Source: Setaria digitata
Taxonomy: Eukaryota > Nematoda > Chromadorea > Rhabditida > Setariidae
Reading direction: 5' to 3'
DNA length: 64,000 bases
Assembly: GCA_003640385.1 (NCBI GenBank)
Contig: RCAB01000230.1
Span: 33,633 to 97,632, forward strand
Shown: positions 57,815 through 64,000 of the stretch, one piece after another
How positions within the stretch are numbered: position 1 is the first letter of the stretch
Layout: every line of letters starts with the position of its first letter
The notes under the pieces: generated by a model
The model's database searches: none
What the model was told of the DNA's origin: nothing
What the model saw: only the letters and a program-made list of their open reading frames with translations
Position numbers and translations under genes: made by a program

Positions 57815-60800
57815 CTACAGAGGTAACGGTATATTGAATAATAATAAATCCAACGGACCGTTGTGACTAGAATCAAAATCTATCATATACTTCGAGCATA
57901 AACAATATATTAAGGTGTTTCGGTCTTGCTCGGTTAAATTTTTGGTATCATCCACTGTTAACTTTGATGGGCAATTCTTAATCATTGATAAACGTTCCAA
58001 AGGAGTTGCTGTTAACCAAGTATCTACTACCAATTCCGTATCACCATTTATCAGTTTTGGATGTCGTGTGTGAAGCAGTGATTTCAACAAATTGTTGGCA
58101 CGATTTGTTGCAAGACGCTCTTCATTCGTACCCTCTGCCGTTATTATCATTTCATCTTGAATACGCCTGATTAATGTCACAGGCCCTCCGTATGATGCTA
58201 GCTGGAATGACAACAAGAAAAACTTCAGATGAAATTAAAGCTTAAAAACTAAAAGTTAAATACGACATTAAATCTTTAAATTCCGAAATATTAACTATTG
58301 TAGAAGTCAACAAAATCATCGATCTTCAAAATGAATGACAAAAGAGATTAGCCGGTATAAACACTTTTGCTGTATGATCCTTTCATTAGGCTAAAAGCAC
58401 GTAACAAAAAATTGAAAATTACTAAAGTCTACCGCTGGAAAAAAGTAAGGCGAATGAAATATATCCTAGACTGACATAGTAATGTAACTTTATGAATATT
58501 ATTCCAGGAAATATCTTTTTATATTGGTTCTATTGATAGTCATTAAATTTCGCAAAAGCCCAATTTATGAGGTAATTACTGTTTGATCATGTTTCTCATC
58601 AAAACAAAATATAACATCAGCAAATTGTTTATCATCTTATTTTATATTAGCGAAGTAGCAGAAGCAGCAGTGCAGTCTATGCGGGATGTTTCCATTCTAC
58701 AGCACTATGCAGTGGATGCGTGCTAATTTTTATCCTAATTCTTTATTTTTTATTTTATTTTTTTTTAAGGTTAAAAATGAAACCTGTACAGCAATCGGCA
58801 AATCGAAGTAAGTTCGAACGATAAATTCAACTAATAAAGTCCATGATTTCGGCATTTTAGCTTCAGCAAGAGGCAAAAGATCATCAAATGTTGCATCCAA
58901 TATCAATCCCTAAAAAAAATGGCAGAACTTTAGGAACCAAAATTTACTCGAATTTTTTTCTATAAAAAACTTCACAGTCCGTCTGATTTCAAATGCGAGT
59001 CACTGTACTTTGAACTTACTGCTTTTATATTAAGAAAGCTTCTAATGGCTTCAAGTGAAGTACGTAACTCAATACTGAACTTTTTGGATATGAAAAACAG
59101 CTATGTATACACTGTCAGAAAACATTTCTAAAATCAAACGTGTCGTTAATAACTTTCTAAAGCTAATTTTCAAAATAAAAATCTATCAAAAAACACTTTG
59201 ATATTTGGATAATTAGCAGCAGCCCATGTGGCCGGAAAACCACCGATTGACCAAGCATAAATAACGATTTGATCTTCAGCAAAACCTAATTTATGCACTG
59301 CATACTGAATAACAGCATCAATTGACGCAGCTATGTTTCTCGGCGTTGGCATACCACTACTTTCACCAAATCCTGAAATTTTCTCATATACTTCACATAA
59401 GCCTTGGAAAAAAACAGGCTCACAGTTCTCTTTACCATTACGGAACTTTTATAGTTATTGCTAAATGCTTTCTCATTACATATTTTTATTATGGAATTTC
59501 AATAAGTCTCATATAAATCAGAAAAATCTTACAAAACTTTAACCTAGAAAAGCTGTATAGTATGAGTTATGATGTATTTGCTTTCCCAACGATAGTTTAA
59601 AAAAACATTCTATAATTAGAGAAAGCAATTCACCAGGTTGATTCCATCCAAGCACCGAATAATTCAGCGCAAGTGGAGTAGACATGATACCAGTTTCATA
59701 AAATCCAGCATTTCCCTCACATGTCACAACCAATGTATCACCATTCTGCCCTTGCTCTCGGCGATCGACAAACATTGTATCCACTCGGTTACTTTCGGAT
59801 GTCATTAGAACCCCGCGTATGCCACCCTTAAAAACATAAATTCTGAGCTAGAAGCGAGAAGAGATGATGAAAAAGACCTCAAAAAATATCGCAATATACG
59901 TAGAAAAATAAAATGACAATACTGGTTGACCAAACAGGATTTTGACGGAACATATCGTCCAAAAAAAGGTGTCAAACTATTCTACGAATCATTCTAAATC
60001 AAACCCTTTCCACTATAAGTTTTCGTCGATTCTCGACCAAAAATGATTGAATCAATTTGTTCAGTAATGTTGCTGATCCAGGATAAACAAGTACACGTGC
60101 AAAAGTGTAAGCAATATTGTAAGATAAGCAGTCTCGTAACGTGGTATATAACATATTGCTAGTATCTGTAAACCTACTTGGCGTTTTGAAATATTTTCGT
60201 GGCTCTCTATGCGCTTGAAAATCAACTGGTGCCGCAAACAGCTGAAAGTTATAAAAAGCAGTTAATTCCACAACAAATTTTTTTACCTAATTAAAACAGA
60301 GGAGACAGGTGGCCCTTGCGGACGTTGATCGTCTCCGATTTCTGCTCAGTGCCCTGAATGTAAAAGTGAAGTAAAAAGTAAAACTTCAACCAAGCGCGGG
60401 TAAACGGCAGTAACTATGACTCTCTTAAGGTAGACAATTGCAGCGTCATCTAATTCGTAACGCGCATGAATGGATTAACGAGATTCCCACTGTCCTTATC
60501 TACTATCCTGCGAAACCACAGCCAATGGAACGGACTTGGCAAACACAGCGGGAATGAAGAAAATTGTAATTTAACAGTAACCTGGTAATCATAGTTTAGC
60601 ATAAGTTCTTTTGTATTTCGATTAGGCGAGTGAGCTTCAGACAACATATGAGCAAATCTACGATATTCAGAATTAAACATTCTTCCTGCGGTCCTTAGGC
60701 TAGTTGCTATTATGTAATATGTCACTGTAAATTTTGCTAACATCAAAATATTTGTTCCATTCAATAATGATCGATTGTACGCAATCTAAAAATTGTAAGG

Positions 60801-61354
60801 AACTGATAACTTACGTAATGTTTGACAACCACAAGAAAATGAGGCACATATTAGCAAACAGTAATGGATACTTCTGGATGCAACAAAGATGTTAATTAAA
60901 TTAATGAAACTGTCGTAGATTATGAGGGAAAGAAAGAAAAATATTCCTAAAAGAAATAAGCATGAAATAGATTGGAATCAAACAGTATTTTCAATTAGAT
61001 ATAGAGAGATTATAATGTACTGGTTCCCTTCCCTTATCTTAGAAAGATTGAAAATAACTTTTAATATTTGAAATAAAGTTTTAAGAGCAGAACATTTTTT
61101 ATTTTTCCGAAAATTTCAAGGTTGTAAACTTCAGGCCGCAAAAAAGCTAATAATCTTCCGAATTAGAAAAGAAATACCAGAAGAAGAAATGGTGAAACCA
61201 CTGTACCCACTGAATGACAACCATTCATAATCGTCAGCATTGTCTCACCAACATATTCCAGTGAATTAGATGGGAAAATTGTATCATGCCCACGAATATA
61301 TGCATACACTTTCGGACCTCTCATTAAGCTTAACAATATCTGGGCTGCTGCCAT
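57815..61354 (-). CDS. ABHD16A: ABHD16A/BAT5-like phosphatidylserine lipase
   Basis: Seven exons, 61354-61178, 60785-60582, 60241-60005, 59826-59634, 59372-59197, 58909-58784 and 58201-57815, encode 499 residues (human 558); phases agree throughout. ABHD16A is an integral membrane serine hydrolase that converts phosphatidylserine to lysophosphatidylserine. Two hydrophobic segments occupy about residues 35-57 and 65-85. Family blocks are RGPKVYAYIRG, VDTMFVDRRE, CEGNAGFYETG, YSVLGWNQPGFG, IVIYAWSIGGFPATWAA and LILDATFDDLLPLA. The likely triad is Ser312 (AWSIGG), Asp387 (RRIQDE) and His484 (SSHNGPL). The start was chosen because MAAAQILLSLMRGP aligns with the human N-terminus; an in-frame ATG at 61381 is the alternative. 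Intron 2 (60581-60242) contains a 28S rRNA fragment in antisense. It lies downstream of PRKRIP1 on the same strand. Confidence 0.95.
60299..60562 (+). pseudogene. Fragment of nuclear 28S rRNA, degenerate
   Basis: About 230-260 bp match the highly conserved late part of eukaryotic large-subunit rRNA in order: GATTTCTGCTCAGTG, AACCAAGCGCGGGTAAACGG, AGTAACTATGACTCTCTTAA, CATCTAATT, CGCGCATGAATGGATTAACG, AGATTCCCACTGTCC and GCGAAACCACAGCCAA. Matching is firm from about 60335 and weaker before that. Several bases that are almost invariant in functional rRNA are changed: three G are lost from GGCGGGAG, GGTAGCCAAATG has become GGTAGACAATTG, and there is an AT-rich insertion near 60370. The fragment is therefore a decayed copy, not a working gene. 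It fills most of ABHD16A intron 2 and is antisense to that gene. Confidence 0.88.
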
Positions 61355-61749
61355 CTTTAAATTATTGTGATTTAGCGACATATGAAATATCCTGATGAAC
61401 CATCTAGAAATCAAACAATCATACAGCACCCATCTTCTTCATAATCTGCAAATGCCGTATACAGTACAGACGGCTGTGCGCAGCGATCGAACAATATATC
61501 AGGAAACTTCCTTTTCAATTGATATCTAGACTTTGACAATCAAGGAAACGCTATTCGAACTGCTATATATTTTGAACTGAGCGTATCTAAATATATAGCA
61601 CACAAAGTAAAAATCCTTACGACCGTTCAAATTCAAATTTCGAAATTATACTATACGGCTGTAAACGTGCAAAAATTATTCCATATGAATTTAAAAGCAA
61701 ATATTTATTTTTATAGACGGAAAAGAATAAACAATAAACAATCAGATAT
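61355..61749 (-). promoter_or_regulatory. Intercistronic region between PRKRIP1 and ABHD16A
   Basis: The genes run in the same direction with 395 bp between the stop codon and the chosen ATG. On the minus strand an AATAAA (61709-61704) lies 41 bp past the PRKRIP1 stop. About 300 bp further is an acceptor GATTTCTAG ending at 61404, upstream of ABHD16A. Polyadenylation signal followed by a trans-splice acceptor is the usual arrangement inside nematode operons, though the spacing is longer than the roughly 100 bp common in C. elegans. Confidence 0.5.
61704..61709 (-). terminator. Polyadenylation signal for PRKRIP1
   Basis: AATAAA on the minus strand, 41 bp downstream of the PRKRIP1 stop codon. 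Confidence 0.6.
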
Positions 61750-63077
61750 TTAAGTATTCTTCTTCCCTTGATTTACAAAATTTTTTGATGCAACATCTAC
61801 TGATAGCTTTTCTTCATCCATTTTCATTGTTCCTGCTTTTTCCATACTTTGCCTTTCCGACTTCCCTTCCTGCTCCATGTTATTATCGTTATTTTCCACC
61901 ACTTCTTCATCCCTCCTATTTGAATCTTGATTTGATCTATCACTAACGTTTTCTTCATCACAGCTTGATCCCGCATCACTTTCATCCTCTCTATTTCTAT
62001 TTCCTTTTTTCTTCAAAGTTTTTAGCTTCTGTCTGTAGCGCTGTCTAAAATGAAAATAATCACAGAAATTTTAAACAATCATTTGATTTTTCAATAATAG
62101 AAACGTTATGTTTAAGTTTATTTTCCTAGCGATGAAATTTGGCCCAAAAAAAATATCGTAATATAGAAATACAGCAATGATTAAGTCATCTAATCATGAC
62201 ACAGTATTGTCTGGGAAATGAAGCCCAAGCAGTCTAAGAAAGGAACAGCACCAGCACTAAGTTGCTGGCCGAATAACAGCTGAAATGACTACACGCTGTT
62301 AAAAAAAAAAAAAAATTCTGCCTTGGAAATGTCTTACTGAAACAAATATGGAGTCCAAAAGCACTTGCAAACGAATCTGATCCACACAATTTCAGTTACC
62401 TTTTCAACCGTTTCTTAGCCGTTTTCCCTTCCTCTTCCTCCATTCGTTTCCTCCTTTCCTCCAAAAACTTTTCATCCAGTTCTTCTTGTAAAGCTTTATT
62501 ATTCATATAATCCAACCTGACAAATTTATTAAAATTCAATCAAATACATTTTAAGCAAAAAAACTATCATGCTGTAAATTTTATGGATTGAAAAAATCCA
62601 TGATATATTTTCTAACATTCTTAATTAGAGCATTTTGAACTTTATCATTTTAAATTCATAAATAAAAACAAGAAAGAAAACGATAATACCGATCCATTTC
62701 CCGTTTCCGATTATTTCGGAAAATATGGAATTCCGCACTTCCGGCTGCAGCTGAAGAACCAACAACGTTACGGACGAAATCTGGTGGTGGTCGTGGTTTT
62801 CGACCATCTCGTCGCTGTGGTATAGATACTGGTTTCTCCTGTACTTAAAAGCAATAATCAGAAAAGTTGAAGTAAACTCTAGCTTGAAGTAATATGATAA
62901 TCTAAGTCATAAAAAGTACTGTTGGTACATACAAAATGATAAAATAATCAGCTTAAAGATAAAGAAATAAATTACACATACAATATTTTTTTGCAGTCTT
63001 TCCAGTCGCATCCGTATTAAATCGTAAGCAGTTCGAGCTTTTTGCTCTTCTTCCTGTTCTTTATCTTCATGCGGCAT
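61750..63077 (-). CDS. PRKRIP1: PRKR-interacting protein 1 homologue (DUF1168)
   Basis: Four exons, 63077-62982, 62838-62690, 62516-62400 and 62044-61750, encode 218 residues; phases agree. The family signature runs from EEEQKARTAYDLIRMRLERL through EKPVSIPQRR and RPPPDFVRNVVGSSAAAGS to EFHIFRNNRKREMDRLDYM, the same order as human PRKRIP1 ([20 protein letters not shown]). A long charged coiled-coil helix follows (LQEELDEKFLEERRKRMEEE) with basic KKRLKRQRYRQKLKTLKKK. The C-terminal 80 residues are acidic, Ser/Asn-rich and probably disordered. PRKRIP1 is a nuclear double-stranded-RNA-binding protein found in the catalytically activated spliceosome. The ATG follows directly after the acceptor TGTTTCAG, which fixes the start and suggests trans-splicing. 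Probably the upstream member of an operon with ABHD16A. Confidence 0.94.
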
Positions 63078-63089
63078 CTGAAACATTAT
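63078..63089 (-). promoter_or_regulatory. Probable trans-splice acceptor for PRKRIP1
   Basis: TAATGTTTCAG ends immediately before the start codon, leaving no untranslated base. This is compatible only with trans-splicing or a 5' UTR intron. Confidence 0.55.
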
Positions 63090-63397
63090 CCGATATAGAT
63101 TTTAACAATTCTTCCTTATTTAAAATTTTTGAGCCAGTTTTGATACATATCATATGCGATTACCACTGCGAAAAGAAAAGTTTCACCAACATACGTATGG
63201 CTTTTCTTTCTGAATGAAAAGATTTCACAGCCACTTAACGAAGGATAACTTTTATTTTTTCTTGTGCTTTAGCGCTAGCACGGAAGATCCACTATATTCA
63301 GAGACTAAACCTTTAACTTGCTTTTCATTTGTGCATGTTACACTCCGATAACTACGACTACGTGAGAAAATGTCACACTAACAATCATTTTGTCACT

Positions 63398-63484
63398 TCA
63401 ATAGGATAACGTGGTTGCTGCTTTGATAATTTCATCTTCCATTATCTCACGATCTGGTAGCACTTTAAGTTTGGAAAAAAAAGG
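63398..63484 (-). CDS. Possible last exon of an upstream minus-strand gene
   Basis: After a T-rich tract, a short frame encodes KLKVLPDREIMEDEI followed by IKAATTLSY and TGA (63400-63398). The residue mix is ordinary and charged, unlike background frames. The acceptor is uncertain (ATTTAG before the T-run, or CTTAAAG after it). If real, the gene extends to the right and ends about 320 bp before PRKRIP1. No family is recognised. Confidence 0.25.
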   Translation of the reverse strand, partial: PFFSKLKVLPDREIMEDEIIKAATTLSY

Positions 63485-63948
63485 CTAAATTAGACTGTTA
63501 TCAATTCTCCGCGCAACACTGTAAAATTAGCCTACCTAGTAGTCAGACCGTAAGAATAATGAACTTAAGGATTCTGAAACATTACCAGACAAAGCGGAAT
63601 TGAATACCGAAAGTTATTCCGAACTAACGTTTCGTCATTGCAGTCCTCAACCCAATCTGAACGCTCGTTTCGGTACTAATTAAATAGCCATCTTCTTATT
63701 TTGCGAATCTCATCAATCTCTGTGACCTCTCAGTTTTGTGTGCTCTCATGACATCTAATTTTTTCTTGTAATTACGCGCTTAATTTATTCTCCTCACTCT
63801 TCGATCTATTTCTTCTTATGCGTTTTTTCATTAGGTGTTATTTGTAGCGTTTGTGGCAAATAATTTGACTCAAATTGAGTGAATGGACGTTATGTTGTAA
63901 GGCGTCGCGTGATAAACGACTGGGGAAACGTAGAGGACGTTTGGGGAT

Positions 63949-64000
63949 TGCTACGTGCAAAGAGAGTCGGGAATTTGCTACGTGCAAAGAGAGTCGGGAA
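63949..64000. repeat. 27-bp tandem repeat at window edge
   Basis: TGCTACGTGCAAAGAGAGTC and the following GGGAA recur with a 27-bp period, two copies being visible before the sequence ends. The array may continue outside the window. Confidence 0.8.

Larger units (their letters stand above)
63090..64000. other. Upstream region of PRKRIP1, no assured gene
   Basis: GC is somewhat higher than elsewhere between genes. Apart from the short frame at 63398-63484 and the 27-bp repeat at the edge, nothing could be assigned. Several acceptor- and donor-like sites occur on the minus strand around 63500-63600, so exons of an upstream gene may be present. Confidence 0.35.

Overview
This window is AT-rich nuclear DNA from a nematode. 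Its genes have several short introns, TTTCAG-type 3' splice sites lie directly upstream of start codons (the usual context for spliced-leader trans-splicing), and the decoded proteins are metazoan orthologues. A parasitic spirurid-like (clade III) worm would fit the base composition and layout, but the sequence alone does not fix the species. No bacterial operon, CRISPR array, intact transposon or tRNA was recognised.

Layout. 1-26.2 kb is gene-poor. It holds one probable two-exon minus-strand gene for a small secreted protein with a degenerate LDL-receptor class A module (4759-8643), a few unplaced open segments, microsatellites and a cluster of GATA-type sites. 26.3-43.7 kb is the gene-dense core: RNA polymerase II subunit RPB3 (minus, 5 exons), a divergently transcribed LENG8/SAC3-GANP-family gene (plus, 9 or 10 exons), and a convergent poly(rC)-binding-type KH-domain gene (minus, 8 exons). 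43.7-57.8 kb is a 14-kb stretch without a recognisable gene, possibly the 5' intron or regulatory region of the KH gene. 57.8-63.1 kb holds two tandem minus-strand genes, PRKRIP1 and ABHD16A (BAT5 lipase), arranged like a nematode operon. A possible third, upstream member enters from the right edge.

Functionally the core genes concern RNA production and handling: RPB3 in transcription, LENG8 in mRNP/export-type complexes, the KH protein in C-rich RNA binding, and PRKRIP1 as a spliceosome-associated factor. ABHD16A is a membrane lipid hydrolase. RPB3 and LENG8 share an 820-bp divergent control region containing two CRE/bZIP-type sites, one of them overlapping the LENG8 start codon.

The most unusual observations are: (i) a mutated fragment of nuclear 28S rRNA, covering the region used by R2 elements and the I-PpoI endonuclease, filling most of an ABHD16A intron in antisense; (ii) a LENG8 stop codon that straddles a consensus splice donor, with an in-frame downstream exon adding about 60 residues; (iii) a PCBP-type protein that has lost KH3 and gained a poly-Gln/Ala tail; and (iv) five loci where a single N separates near-identical duplicated flanks, which look like assembly artefacts. 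All gene models were built by hand from splice sites and remembered family sequences; no database search was run.
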